DNA from: DATJSN01 sp035504095
GTDB taxonomy: Bacteria; Planctomycetota; Phycisphaerae; WQYP01
DNA length: 64,000 nucleotides
Reading direction: 5' to 3'
NCBI GenBank assembly: GCA_035504095.1
Contig: DATJSN010000099.1
Location: 1-64,000 of the forward strand
Positions 1 to 9,261 of the stretch are shown here, in pieces. The notes below the pieces were generated by a model. It did no database searches. It was not told the DNA's origin and saw only the letters and a list, made by a program, of their open reading frames with translations. A program made the position numbers and the translations under genes. Within the stretch, counting starts at the first letter, position 1. Each line of letters opens with the position of its first letter.

Positions 1-261
1 GTATTGGAATTAAATCGTAGCTTCTTTGATGGAAAAAATCTCAGGATGGGGCGAATCTATTTTCACACAAACTACTATGATGATGTCGGTCGAAAAGTTA
101 CGAAATCGGAAGCGTTTTTAATATGGACGAAATGCATTTTGGCTGTTATGAAAAAGACACTTAAACTTGATCGTTCATTGGGAGTATATATTGGAACCGA
201 TGCTATGGTGGTATCTAATGAAGGAGGCAATTTGCTAAAACCGACGGATGTAATCAGTTAA
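1..261 (+). CDS. C-terminal part of an unrecognised protein
   Basis: The frame is open from the left edge and ends with TAA, so only the last 86 or so codons are present and the true start lies outside the window. The visible part is mixed polar and hydrophobic with no signal peptide or membrane segment. It contains a readable stretch around YIGTDAMVVSNEGG near its end. I do not recognise the family. It is followed on the same strand by two more unrecognised genes in an AT-richer stretch than the rest of the window, which suggests accessory DNA. Confidence 0.5.
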   Translation, partial: VLELNRSFFDGKNLRMGRIYFHTNYYDDVGRKVTKSEAFLIWTKCILAVMKKTLKLDRSLGVYIGTDAMVVSNEGGNLLKPTDVIS

Positions 262-332
262 AATTGCCACAGATGAAAATCTCAGCAACGCCAATTATTC
301 AAATTCTGTCGCCTTGATTCCTTGAGGCTGTC

Positions 333-788
333 ATGCAGGTTATGATTTGGAATATTGTTCCAGAAGATTTTCTTACGTGTACAGTTGGAAGTGAAATGGG
401 CCACGAGATTGTCGAATATCGCAAGCGCCACGCAATTATCCATGACCTCGATTTTTGGGCCATACGACACTTTCTTCTGGTCTCAGCTGAAGAGGCTAAA
501 CAATCGGAATTGGCAACATTCATCCGAGGATGGGACTGGATAGGACCAGGCGTTTACCTCGGAGTGGAATATGACACGTTCTTCAACGGGGAGGAGCGCC
601 TTGAGCAACAGTTCTTAAGGCTTCTGGTCATGGCGCGAAAACGGTTGGAAGCCTTCGGAGAGTTCGTGCCTATTGAGTACATCGAATCCAATATTAATCT
701 GCAGAAAGCTTATTTCACTGAAGCACAACCAGTTGTGCACTGGCTTGAGCAGTTAGATAAGCTAAGTGATTTATTTCCTAATAAATGA
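333..788 (+). CDS. Hypothetical protein, 151 aa
   Basis: ATG start preceded by TTGAGG five bases upstream, a usable ribosome-binding site. The protein is acidic and rich in aromatic residues, without a signal peptide or membrane segment, so it is probably cytoplasmic. I recognise no domain. Its size, position and company (two other orphan genes) resemble the small immunity-type proteins that often sit in clusters, but nothing in the sequence proves this. Confidence 0.6.
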   Translation: MQVMIWNIVPEDFLTCTVGSEMGHEIVEYRKRHAIIHDLDFWAIRHFLLVSAEEAKQSELATFIRGWDWIGPGVYLGVEYDTFFNGEERLEQQFLRLLVMARKRLEAFGEFVPIEYIESNINLQKAYFTEAQPVVHWLEQLDKLSDLFPNK

Positions 789-829
789 CGACATGGATAT
801 CAATCTTAGAAATCGCATTGACAAACAGA

Positions 830-848
830 TCAATTAGCGTCCTGTCGC
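830..848 (+). repeat. Left copy of a 19-base direct repeat
   Basis: The sequence tcaattagcgtcctgtcgc recurs at 1714-1732 with one mismatch (a/g). The two copies bracket the orphan gene at 1033-1608. The left copy runs into a GC-rich perfect stem at 847-863. Confidence 0.6.
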
Positions 849-863
849 GGCGGCTGCCGCCGC
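847..863. repeat. Perfect inverted repeat, 8-base arms
   Basis: GCGGCGGC, a single T, then GCCGCCGC. It would form a compact hairpin on either strand in the gap between two orphan genes. No T-run follows, so it is not a standard intrinsic terminator. Confidence 0.55.
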
Positions 864-1032
864 AATTTGAAGTGTTCAGTTTTCAGACAATAGTAGGCCA
901 TAGGCTATAGTTGTGACGATTTTAATGCAGAGGACATCCCCAGCACCCGCTTTTCTCTCTTTCTCTACTGTTATAATGCAACACAATGCTTCATCGGGGA
1001 ATAACACAACTCGCGCACTGAAAGGGAATATC

Positions 1033-1608
1033 TTGGGATTGTTTGATGGCTTCAAACGCAAGGCTGAACGTGGCGACAACTTACAGACTGTATTGTTTCG
1101 CATCACAGAGGCGATTGCATGGTGTGCTCCTCGCGTCGACATCTCTAAGCCGAAAGATTGTTTTCGCTCTTTAGACCTTGTGTATGATCCCTTTTGCTAT
1201 GATTCCTTACGTGAGGGACGTAAAGAGGTTGTTGCATCGGTGGCTGGTAAAAGATATTTAGCGCTTGGACGCCCCCAAGAAGAACCTGCTCGTAACCTAG
1301 CGGGCGGACGATTACTCATATATGAGCCAGATGTCAATCTCTTTACTGGATTAGAAGAAGACGAAACAAATGGCTACGTTGATTACGACAATGTACCACC
1401 TTGGGATACTTGGGTTGCGTACATTTATGAGCCCAAAAGGGACTACTTACTTAGCTGGGTTCCGCCGGAATTTGTCACGCTTATGACTAGCGGGATCAAC
1501 GCGAGTGACCGGAGCATCGGATGGCTCGACGAAGCAGATTTGCTGTTGACTGCATCCTTGCGGCGTAACGGTCTTATTGACTCCAATCCGTTCCGCTCGA
1601 CTACATAA
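1033..1608 (+). CDS. Hypothetical protein, about 191 aa
   Basis: The frame can be opened at 913, but the first 40 codons read like noise. A TTG at 1033 has AAAGGG six bases upstream and gives an N-terminus beginning (M)GLFDGFKRKAERGD, a much more natural start. The protein is soluble, with no signal peptide and no membrane segment. Near the middle it has an LIYEPDVNLFTGLEED stretch followed by PPWDTWVAYIYEP. I do not recognise the family. Copies of a 19-base repeat lie on each side (830-848 and 1714-1732). Confidence 0.55.
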   Translation: MGLFDGFKRKAERGDNLQTVLFRITEAIAWCAPRVDISKPKDCFRSLDLVYDPFCYDSLREGRKEVVASVAGKRYLALGRPQEEPARNLAGGRLLIYEPDVNLFTGLEEDETNGYVDYDNVPPWDTWVAYIYEPKRDYLLSWVPPEFVTLMTSGINASDRSIGWLDEADLLLTASLRRNGLIDSNPFRSTT

Positions 1609-1713
1609 TAAAAAATATTGACGATTGCTAGACTAAGACTCAGTTAGTTGCGACTTGGCTTCAATAGTTAACTTTGAGGAACTGTAACAGTTGTTAGGCC
1701 AGCCGTGAAACGT

Positions 1714-1732
1714 TCAATTGGCGTCCTGTCGC
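1714..1732 (+). repeat. Right copy of the 19-base direct repeat
   Basis: tcaattggcgtcctgtcgc, 18 of 19 identical to 830-848. It lies after the orphan gene and just before the convergent speA gene. It may mark the edge of an inserted cassette. Confidence 0.6.
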
Positions 1733-1740
1733 CCCGATTT

Positions 1741-1769
1741 AAACCACGAAAGACACGAAAATCGCGAAA
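1741..1769. repeat. Short CACGAAA-type micro-repeat
   Basis: Three imperfect copies of a (cac)gaaa unit in tandem: ccacgaaagacacgaaaat followed by cgcgaaa. Such CACGAAAGACACGAAA strings occur outside genes in many unrelated bacteria. Here it sits between two convergent genes, directly beyond the speA stop codon. Confidence 0.4.
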
Positions 1770-1775
1770 ATATAA

Positions 1776-3761
1776 TTACCGATCGTGCGGTTCTTCAAGG
1801 TATGTATAACCATGCAGGCCGGACTCGTAAAAACGTAATAATAGGGCAGATTCTTCCACTGAAACTGTTTTTTCCCGCACGGCACGTTCCACGGTCTTGT
1901 GCATCCGATCGAGAAGTTCGTCGGCGTTGAATTGAACGTATTGCAAAACTTCCCGCACCGTATCGCCGCGGACGACTTCATCGATGTGAATGTCCCCATT
2001 CTCATCGAGTTCAACGTGCACGGCGTTAGTATCACCGAGCAGATTGTGCAGGTCGCCGAGAATTTCCTGATACGCCCCCACCAGAAATACACCCAGTAAA
2101 TAATCCTGGCCGTTGTATTCATGCAATTCGAGCGTCTTTTTCACATCTCTTAAATCGATAAAACTATCGACCTTGCCGTCGCTATCGCAAGTAATGTCGG
2201 CCAGCACGCCGCGGCGTGTGGGCTCTTCCTTAAGCCGGTGGATGGGCATGATGGGGAACAACTGTTTGATGGCCCAGCTATCGGGCATGGACTGGAAGAG
2301 CGAGAAATTACAGAAATAAGTATCGGAAAGCTGGGCTTCCAGTGATTCAAAATCATCACCGACGTAATCAATTTCCTTGAGGACGCGCAAAATCTTGCCG
2401 CAGATGCCCCAGAAAAGCTTTTCCGAAAGGCTGCGCAGTTCCAGGCTCAGATAACCGAGATTAAACAGATTCAACGCTTCATCCCGCTGCTGGGAAGCGT
2501 CGTGATAAATTTCCAGGAAGTTTTTCTTGTTGATGTCCCGATAGGCGTCAAAAAGGTCTTTGACCGGTTGAGGAACATCCTCATTGCTGGGTAGTTCCGC
2601 CGGTATATCAAAATAATCAAATCCGCTCACGCCCAGGACGTTGAAAACCAGCACGCTGTGATAGGCCACCATGGCTCGTCCGCTTTCACTGATGATGGTT
2701 GGATGCTTCACGCCGCATTCGTCACAAACGCTTTTAACGCGGAAGATCACATCGCTGGCATATTCCTGAAGGGTGTAATTGATGGAAGATTCAAAATTGG
2801 TCTGGCTGCCGTCGTAGTCGACGCCCAGCCCTCCGCCGACGTCCAGATATTCCATCCCCGCTCCGGCACGTGAGAGTTCGGCATAGACGCGGGCGGCTTC
2901 GTTGAGCGCGCTTTTAATGGTCCGGATATTGGTGATCTGGCTGCCCAGATGGAAATGAAGCAGTTTGATGCAATCCTGCATGTTGCGTTCTTTGAGATAG
3001 TCGAGGGCCTTGAGCATTTCCGCGACAAAAAGACCGAACTTGCTTCTGGCGCCGCCGGATGATTCCCATCGCCCGCTGCCTCGCGTCGCAAGTTTGACGC
3101 GCATGCCCATTCGCGGCCGCACGCCATGCTTTTGACCGTATTTGATCAACAGTTCCAGTTCGGTAAATTTTTCGATAACCGGAATGATGTTTTTGCCAAG
3201 CTTTTGAGCCAAAATCACGGTTTCAATGAATTCATCATCTTTAAAGCCGTTGCAGATAATCGGCGTGTCGGTGCCGTTGGTCAACGCCATAACCACCAGC
3301 AGTTCCGGTTTGCTGCCGGCTTCCAGCCCCCAACCATATTTGGAGCCTATGGAGAGAATTTCTTCGACCACGTGGCGCTGCTGATTGACTTTGATTGGGT
3401 ACACACAGATGTGCTTACCCTGGTAATTATTTTCCTGAATGGCTGTTTGAAACGTGTCGTGCATTTCCGCCAATCGATGGTTAAGGATGTTGGTGAAGCG
3501 TACCAGCACCGGAAGCTGAATCCCGCGCAGCGAAAGCTGGTCGACCAGTTTTTTCAAATCAATCGAGCGGTGGGGATTTTTTTCCGGAAGCACTGTGACG
3601 TTGCCTTCAGGATTAATCGAGAAATAACCCTTGCCCCAGTTAGCAATATTGTACGTTTCCATCGAATCCTGAACGGACCAGGAGGAGTTCAGGTTAATCA
3701 TGTGTGTTGCCGGCGCCGCGGCGCCGGGCACTGGAATGGTTGCGGTTAATTGATTGGCCAA
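1776..3761 (-). CDS. speA: Biosynthetic arginine decarboxylase
   Basis: PLP enzyme that decarboxylates arginine to agmatine, the first step of the arginine route to putrescine and spermidine. At 661 residues it matches the usual SpeA length of about 630-660. The PLP lysine is K124 in YPIKVNQ. The glycine-rich phosphate-binding loop GGGLG is near 309-313, and the family's CDSDG motif with the active-site Cys is near 525. The start is a TTG with GAGGG seven bases upstream; a later ATG at codon 21 is possible but has a poorer site. It is transcribed alone, convergent with the orphan genes and downstream of serA. Confidence 0.95.
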   Translation of the reverse strand: MANQLTATIPVPGAAAPATHMINLNSSWSVQDSMETYNIANWGKGYFSINPEGNVTVLPEKNPHRSIDLKKLVDQLSLRGIQLPVLVRFTNILNHRLAEMHDTFQTAIQENNYQGKHICVYPIKVNQQRHVVEEILSIGSKYGWGLEAGSKPELLVVMALTNGTDTPIICNGFKDDEFIETVILAQKLGKNIIPVIEKFTELELLIKYGQKHGVRPRMGMRVKLATRGSGRWESSGGARSKFGLFVAEMLKALDYLKERNMQDCIKLLHFHLGSQITNIRTIKSALNEAARVYAELSRAGAGMEYLDVGGGLGVDYDGSQTNFESSINYTLQEYASDVIFRVKSVCDECGVKHPTIISESGRAMVAYHSVLVFNVLGVSGFDYFDIPAELPSNEDVPQPVKDLFDAYRDINKKNFLEIYHDASQQRDEALNLFNLGYLSLELRSLSEKLFWGICGKILRVLKEIDYVGDDFESLEAQLSDTYFCNFSLFQSMPDSWAIKQLFPIMPIHRLKEEPTRRGVLADITCDSDGKVDSFIDLRDVKKTLELHEYNGQDYLLGVFLVGAYQEILGDLHNLLGDTNAVHVELDENGDIHIDEVVRGDTVREVLQYVQFNADELLDRMHKTVERAVREKTVSVEESALLLRFYESGLHGYTYLEEPHDR

Positions 3762-3825
3762 CTAATTGCCCTCGAGTTGCAATCTACTCAACAAGAATAA
3801 CCAGAAAATGTTCAACTCAGAAAGA

Positions 3826-3831
3826 ATTGTA
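3826..3831 (-). promoter_or_regulatory. Probable -10 box of speA
   Basis: On the minus strand the sequence reads TACAAT, with a poor -35 candidate (TTGCAT) 15 bases further upstream. It lies about 65 bases before the TTG start. Just upstream (3848-3885) is an AT-rich stretch of A- and T-runs beyond the serA stop, which may help end serA transcription. Confidence 0.4.
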
Positions 3832-3901
3832 TCACATTTCCGTGCAATGCAAGAAAAAAATCATCATTTTTTAATTTTTTTTTGATTTTCGAGCCCTGAA
3901 C

Positions 3902-5515
3902 TTAACCCGGATTGCGAGACAACGGCGGCAAGGTGAAGCTTTTCACTGCTTCAATACCGGAATCCTTTTGCAATTCCGCCAGGCACTCCGGCGTCGGTGG
4001 TTCGTCAAGTTTCAGGAGCATGAGTGCCCGATCGCCTTTGCGGCTGATGGTCATGTCCGCGATGTTGATCTTCAGTCGGCCAAAGGTGTTGCCAACAAAA
4101 CCGATCACACCGGGACGATCCTTGTTCAGAATCAGCGCCATCGGCCCTTCGGGCACCATATCCATCCAATAACCCTTAATGGCTAAAACGCGCGGCAACA
4201 GGTCCGCAAAAACAGTTCCGATCATCGTGTGTTTTTTGTCACCCTCGGTGATTTCCAGTTCAATGCTGTGCTGAATCGCCCTCTGGTGGGCCTGGCCCAT
4301 GGTTTCATGTTGAATGCTAATGCCCCGCTGTTCGGCCAAATGCAACACGTTAACCACGTTGGGCGTTTCGGTAATATGAGCCTTGAGCAATTCGATCACG
4401 GCCAGCCGCTGGAGCGTCGGCGCGACGCGCTTGGGCAGTTCGCCGTTGGTGCGAAGCGTAATAGCGCTAAAACCTTTATCCGCAATAGCACCGAGAATAA
4501 TGCCCATCCGGCGGGCCAGATCGGCATACGCTTTTTCCTGATCGGAAAGGTTCAAATCGATGCCGCCGGCATTAACGGCGCCCTGGATACCCTGGCCGCG
4601 CAGATAAAGCAGGAGCGAGTCAACCGCGTCAACCGAAACCGCGGTTTGTGCTTCATTGGTGCTGGCGCCCAGGTGCGGCGTCAACAAAACTTTATCACCC
4701 AGGGCAAAAAGTACATGATCTTTGGGTGGCGGCTCTTTGTCATATACATCGATTGCAGCGCCCGCAACATGGCCGGAAAGAATGGCATCGGCCAAAGCCG
4801 TTTCATCTATAATGCCACCACGAGCGCAGTTGATAAATCGCACGCCTTTACGGCATAGCGCGATACGCTGAGCGTTGATCAATCCCTTGGTTTTATCGCC
4901 CGGAACGTGAACGGTGATGTAATCGCACAGAGGCAACAACGCATCAAGATCTTTGATCATTTTCACCTGGCCATCCATGGCGTTATCGGCAAAAAAGAAT
5001 GGATCATGTGCTACAACCTTCATTTCCAATCCCAACGCCCGCCGCGCCACAGCACGACCGATGCGGCCGAAACCGACAATGCCCAGTGTTTTTCCGGCGA
5101 GTTGTGTACCCAAAAATTGATTGCGTTCCCACAGTCCTTTACGAACATGGGCATCGGCTGCGGGAATTTTTCGCGACAAAGCCATCATCATGGCGATGGC
5201 GTGTTCGGCGGTAGTAATGGTGTTGGCATCCGGCGTATTCATGACCAGGACGCCGGCACGGGTGGCTGCTTCAACGTCCACGTTATCCACCCCGACGCCG
5301 GCACGGGCAATGGCCCGCAGGCGGCCGGGTTTGGTCAATTCCGAAGCGGTGATTTTCACACCGCTGCGGATGATGACTCCCTCATGGTCGCCGATAACGG
5401 AGGCCATTTCTCCAGGATTCCACTTGGGATGATTGGTTAATTCCACGTCCGGCTGCTTTTTTAGCAGATCGAGACCTTCATCAGCGATTTTGTCGGCAAC
5501 AAGCACTTTAATCAT
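3902..5515 (-). CDS. serA: D-3-phosphoglycerate dehydrogenase
   Basis: Oxidises 3-phosphoglycerate with NAD in the first step of serine synthesis. It is 537 residues, the long form: a catalytic and NAD-binding part (residues 1 to about 310), an intervening domain, and a C-terminal ACT domain (about 460-537) that usually senses serine. Visible residues are the dinucleotide loop GFGRIG (148-153) and the catalytic R232, E261 and H281. The frame extends to 5656, but the extra 47 residues are unlike any SerA. The ATG at 5515 has GGAAG eight bases upstream and gives MIKVLVADK. It is the last gene of the minus-strand series that includes the ExbB/ExbD genes, about 137 bases after the TPR gene, so shared transcription is possible but not certain. 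Confidence 0.95.
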   Translation of the reverse strand: MIKVLVADKIADEGLDLLKKQPDVELTNHPKWNPGEMASVIGDHEGVIIRSGVKITASELTKPGRLRAIARAGVGVDNVDVEAATRAGVLVMNTPDANTITTAEHAIAMMMALSRKIPAADAHVRKGLWERNQFLGTQLAGKTLGIVGFGRIGRAVARRALGLEMKVVAHDPFFFADNAMDGQVKMIKDLDALLPLCDYITVHVPGDKTKGLINAQRIALCRKGVRFINCARGGIIDETALADAILSGHVAGAAIDVYDKEPPPKDHVLFALGDKVLLTPHLGASTNEAQTAVSVDAVDSLLLYLRGQGIQGAVNAGGIDLNLSDQEKAYADLARRMGIILGAIADKGFSAITLRTNGELPKRVAPTLQRLAVIELLKAHITETPNVVNVLHLAEQRGISIQHETMGQAHQRAIQHSIELEITEGDKKHTMIGTVFADLLPRVLAIKGYWMDMVPEGPMALILNKDRPGVIGFVGNTFGRLKINIADMTISRKGDRALMLLKLDEPPTPECLAELQKDSGIEAVKSFTLPPLSRNPG

Positions 5516-5652
5516 CGTTAGAACTTCCACAGGGTTCGTATAGCCCTCATCTCCGGCGTGGGGCAAGGGAGAAAGTATAGGAGAAACCAGGCCTGAGGCA
5601 AAGTGAACCAATAACGTAAAATGGTTATCAGACAGCGTCTGGAGCGGCCTGG

Positions 5653-8259
5653 TCAATCGTCAATATCGTATTCCTGCAGGAAAGCGGCAAATTCGTCGTG
5701 ATAGTATTTACCGCCGATTTGTGAACCGTAAATCGTGTCCAGCGACTCGAGCGTTTGTTTGGTCTGGTCCTGATACATGTCCAGTTTCTCATTGGATTGA
5801 ATCAGGTACAGATAAGCTTCCCAGAACAGATCGGATCCTGGTTCGAGTTTAGGAATGATGTTGACGTATAGATTATGTGCATTCTGGTAGTCGCCCGCGA
5901 CCAGACACGCGTGCGCATAACCAATTCGATTGGTCAGATCCGCCTTGTTCTGTTCATATAATGAAGCAAATATTTTTTTACCCTGTTGGCCATCGCCTGA
6001 GCGGACTACTTCTTCGCCAAGAAGCTGTTCATAGGCGTAAATGTCCCTGGAATGATCGCCAGGTTCGGTCTTCATGTAATCAATCAACTGGGTTAACAAG
6101 GCCGCGGCATCCCTGGAGAGCATCTGGGCTTTGTAAGGATCCGAGTATTGATCCTGACGACTTTCGTCGTCGTATTGGGAGATCAAACCCTCGATGATAT
6201 CTGTGGTATTCTGGGATGATTGCAGGGCATAACCGCGAATCAATCCGAGGATTTTGTCGGTTTGGCCGGCCAGTTGGTACTCACGAATGCGATAGCGCAA
6301 AACAAGACCCTGATCTTTTACAGAAAGTTGATCGCGAAGCTTGTCGAGTTGATCAAGGGCGCCCGACGCCAACATGGGCTGCATGAGAGGATCCAGCGCC
6401 GTGCCCGCTTCCAAAAGCAAAACGTCGATGCGATAGTTTTGAGCCCTTTTTAGCGTCTGGGCGTCCATACCTGATGGAGGATTATCCAAGAGGTTCAGAA
6501 AATCCTGACATGATTCAACAAGTCCATGCGCTGCGCTCTGTTGATCAATAATGGAAGCATTGTGAGACTGCAGAGTTGCAAGCTGTGAGGCATTTAGACG
6601 AACAATCTGATAATGGGCATCGAGATACAATGGATCAGATGAGGTAACCTGCTTAAGCAGTTCCAGGGCCTCCTGGTTATGCCCTTGCTGTTCGAGTTGC
6701 AGGGCATAAGGCATGCGCCAACGCGACTCGTGAAAATCAACATAAGCCAGTTTTAACGCACGCGATGTCAACGCCGGCACGTCGGGCGGAACCATCTGTG
6801 CCTGGTTGAGCACCTGCAACTCCGCAAGCGCCAGATCAAGGACGGTTTGCGCACGAGCATCCTGCGGCGCAGCGGCGACAAAATCCAGGTTCATTTCCAC
6901 GGCCTCCAGCAGACGATTCAACCTTCCGTTCGCGATTCCGGAGATTAAATAGGTCTGGGCGCGGATTTGCGGATCAAGCGTTTTTTCGGCCAGCAATAGA
7001 TCAGCGGCGGCGGCAGATTCAAGATTATCCTGGTGGTCATCGCTTTGGGCTTTATACCAGGCGTAAGCCAAAAGCTGCATCGGTTGAAGCGAAGTCAAAT
7101 CCGCGTTGGGTGGTATGTCCTGCACCAGATGGGAAAAAATCAACGCCTGATATTGCGGCGCCTGACTGATGACCTGCAATAAAATATTCATCGCGCGATT
7201 TACGGCTTGTTTATGCTGCTCGGGATCCTGAATAATTTGTGACTCCGCCCAGGTGATCCTGTAATCAAGCAGCAACGCCCCCATGCGCGCACTTAAACTG
7301 TCGGCATCGGAATGCAGCCCAAGCCAGGTGTTAAAATCAGCGAGTGAAGCACGCGCCGCATCATAACGACCTGCGAGAAGCTCGGCTGAGATAAGCTGAT
7401 AACGCGCCTCATACTGCAACCAAAGCGGGGCATCAGCGGATTGAGCTTTGGTTAATTCATCGATTGCATCGTCAAATCGACCCGCACGAAAATTAGCTTT
7501 ACCGCTTAACAGCAATGCCTGGTAATACACGCCGCTGTCAGGCGAACCGGCAGCCCATTGACGCAAATTGTTCACCGCAGCCAAATACCATTTATCTCCC
7601 TGACCCGGTGCAGCCAGCCCCGTGTAATATTCAGCAAACGCAAGATAATACTGCGATTCGGTTTGCCCATTCATCGCCGCCATATATGCTTTTTGATCGG
7701 CGTCGGTGAAGTTTTCGGCGTTGTTAAGCTGACTGACAACATCGCTGTCGTGCCTAAAGGCCGTTTCCAACAACCTTCGAGCCAGGTCGGCTGAAGGAAA
7801 CAAGGCCGCCTGCATATCGGGCGTGCCAGACCAATATTCAATCGGATTGACGTCATTATCGGCAATATTAACCAGAATAAATTTGGCCTGATCAACGGCC
7901 CATTGAGAATCGACATTGTCGCCGGCAAATTGCAGATATTGATTGACCTGAGTGATAAAATCTTTCGCGTATTGTTCCTGCTGAGTTGAATCATTTTGCA
8001 TCTGGTCCCATTGGCAGTAAATCAGGGCCGCCTGAAATAAAGCTTTTTCCTGATCATTTGCGGCAGAAGAGATCGCGTGCTGAATATCGGGAATGGAATT
8101 CTGATTTTCCAGATTATCCGCCAATTGAGTATCGTGAATTACCTGGGCTATTTGTTCGGTGCTTAGCGCCGGTGCATCGGCGTAGAGCTTGTGACAAAAG
8201 CCGCTCAGCAACAGTGACATCACCGCGGCTAATGCGCATAAATAGGGAAACCTAAGCAT
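5653..8259 (-). CDS. Secreted TPR-rich protein of an ExbB/ExbD-vWA cluster
   Basis: 868 residues. The first 27 or so form a signal peptide (LCALAAVMSLLLSGFC, then a likely cut after LYADA). The rest is almost entirely helical and alanine/leucine-rich, with repeats spaced like tetratricopeptide motifs (for example around DAIDELTKAQ and QALIYCQW), so it is probably a periplasmic binding or scaffolding protein. No catalytic motif was seen. Its ATG is six bases after the stop of the upstream ExbD gene and has GAAGGT eight bases upstream, so it is clearly in the same operon. I infer that it is the periplasmic partner of the ExbB/ExbD energy unit; the actual substrate is unknown. Confidence 0.8.
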   Translation of the reverse strand: MLRFPYLCALAAVMSLLLSGFCHKLYADAPALSTEQIAQVIHDTQLADNLENQNSIPDIQHAISSAANDQEKALFQAALIYCQWDQMQNDSTQQEQYAKDFITQVNQYLQFAGDNVDSQWAVDQAKFILVNIADNDVNPIEYWSGTPDMQAALFPSADLARRLLETAFRHDSDVVSQLNNAENFTDADQKAYMAAMNGQTESQYYLAFAEYYTGLAAPGQGDKWYLAAVNNLRQWAAGSPDSGVYYQALLLSGKANFRAGRFDDAIDELTKAQSADAPLWLQYEARYQLISAELLAGRYDAARASLADFNTWLGLHSDADSLSARMGALLLDYRITWAESQIIQDPEQHKQAVNRAMNILLQVISQAPQYQALIFSHLVQDIPPNADLTSLQPMQLLAYAWYKAQSDDHQDNLESAAAADLLLAEKTLDPQIRAQTYLISGIANGRLNRLLEAVEMNLDFVAAAPQDARAQTVLDLALAELQVLNQAQMVPPDVPALTSRALKLAYVDFHESRWRMPYALQLEQQGHNQEALELLKQVTSSDPLYLDAHYQIVRLNASQLATLQSHNASIIDQQSAAHGLVESCQDFLNLLDNPPSGMDAQTLKRAQNYRIDVLLLEAGTALDPLMQPMLASGALDQLDKLRDQLSVKDQGLVLRYRIREYQLAGQTDKILGLIRGYALQSSQNTTDIIEGLISQYDDESRQDQYSDPYKAQMLSRDAAALLTQLIDYMKTEPGDHSRDIYAYEQLLGEEVVRSGDGQQGKKIFASLYEQNKADLTNRIGYAHACLVAGDYQNAHNLYVNIIPKLEPGSDLFWEAYLYLIQSNEKLDMYQDQTKQTLESLDTIYGSQIGGKYYHDEFAAFLQEYDIDD

Positions 8260-8265
8260 GTAATA

Positions 8266-8730
8266 TTAACCTTCGGCCTTAAAAGCGACGTGAATATATT
8301 TGGCTTTGATGCAATTATGGTAAACAGTAATCACATCCTGCCAGGGAACGTTGCTTTGAGGCCAAACAATAATATGCACTTGATCGCCCAGTATGGCCCT
8401 TTTTTGCGTTAGCCAATCCTGAAGCGCTCCAGATAAATCCTGTGTTTGAAATTCCCCGTTTCCGATGATTGCCGTGGTATGCAGGCCGTAACGCTCCAAT
8501 TTGACCTGTAAGGTCATCGCGGGCATAGGAGCCGCCGTGGGAGGGTTTAAATCACTGCCAATAGCCGGAGAATGGTTGGTCAAAAAAAGTTCCGGTGAGG
8601 CAAACGAACTGCCAAGCATGAAAAAGATGAGAATGACCATAACCACATCGACCATGGGCGTCATGTTGGGAATAACGTTTCTCGGTTGCGGCATTTTTCG
8701 TGATCGTCTTTTGCTATAAATGATTGCCAT
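8266..8730 (-). CDS. ExbD/TolR-family protein (second copy)
   Basis: 154 residues: a short basic cytoplasmic tail, one membrane helix with the family hallmark NMTPMVDVVMVILIFFML (proton-path Asp in MVDVV, near residue 27), and a periplasmic domain. ExbD/TolR proteins work with ExbB/TolQ to turn proton flow into movement of a periplasmic partner. This copy follows another ExbD gene by 42 bases. Paired divergent ExbD genes next to one ExbB are common in such operons. A C-terminal periplasmic part with VHIIVWPQSNVPWQDV fits the TolR fold. Confidence 0.9.
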   Translation of the reverse strand: MAIIYSKRRSRKMPQPRNVIPNMTPMVDVVMVILIFFMLGSSFASPELFLTNHSPAIGSDLNPPTAAPMPAMTLQVKLERYGLHTTAIIGNGEFQTQDLSGALQDWLTQKRAILGDQVHIIVWPQSNVPWQDVITVYHNCIKAKYIHVAFKAEG

Positions 8731-8772
8731 AAACCGTTTCCATAACTATTTTCCGGAAAACTCCGGATAAAA

Positions 8773-9219
8773 TCATTGCGAAGGATTTTGAATCGCAAAA
8801 TTAACAGTGTCGATTCCCGCCTTGGCACAACTGATCAAAATCGGGGAAATATATTTATATTGAATACTTTGATCGGCGCGGATAATCAGCGTGAGATCGG
8901 GATTGTTCGATTTATAATCATTCAACTCATCGGCCAATTCATCGATGGAAACCTGTTTTCCAAAAACAATAATCTCCGGAGGGGGCTGATAATCAGGCGT
9001 CGGGCCTTTCTGCGGAACCACATTAATAATCACTTGACCGCTTCTATCCTCCAGTTCGTTGCCGTTTTTGGCAATGGGAACTTTTACATTCTGCGCCGAA
9101 ACCTGCTTGGCAATGTGCCCTACCAGCAGAAAAAAGATAATCAAACACATGACCACGTCAATCAACGGCGTAACGTTCACCTGTTCATTATGCATGTGAG
9201 AGATTGTGCGTCTTTTCAT
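8773..9219 (-). CDS. ExbD/TolR-family protein (first copy)
   Basis: 148 residues. A single N-terminal membrane helix carries VNVTPLIDVVMCLIIFFLL, with the conserved Asp of PLIDVV near residue 20. The periplasmic domain follows, ending in a region with LTLIIRADQSIQYKYI that is typical of the family. It lies 42 bases after the ExbB gene and 42 bases before the second ExbD gene. It probably forms a mixed ExbD dimer inside the ExbB pore; that is an inference from known ExbBD and MotAB structures. Confidence 0.9.
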   Translation of the reverse strand: MKRRTISHMHNEQVNVTPLIDVVMCLIIFFLLVGHIAKQVSAQNVKVPIAKNGNELEDRSGQVIINVVPQKGPTPDYQPPPEIIVFGKQVSIDELADELNDYKSNNPDLTLIIRADQSIQYKYISPILISCAKAGIDTVNFAIQNPSQ

Positions 9220-9261
9220 GAATTTATCCGTGCATTCGCACCGTAAGCCAGTTTGTATAAC

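Noticed and set aside
1693..1699. GTTAGGC matching the integron attC core GTTRRRY, next to an orphan gene
   Set aside because: No matching inverse core (RYYYAAC) at the proper distance and no integrase in the window, so chance is likely.
3126..3749. Long plus-strand open frame (207 codons) inside speA
   Set aside because: It lies entirely opposite a well-conserved gene and has no recognisable product; the same holds for other long antisense frames such as 4229-4858 and 15780-16499.
5516..5656. 47-codon N-terminal extension of serA
   Set aside because: Not SerA-like; the internal ATG at 5515 has a good ribosome site. The stretch is an ordinary intergenic gap with a purine-rich string.
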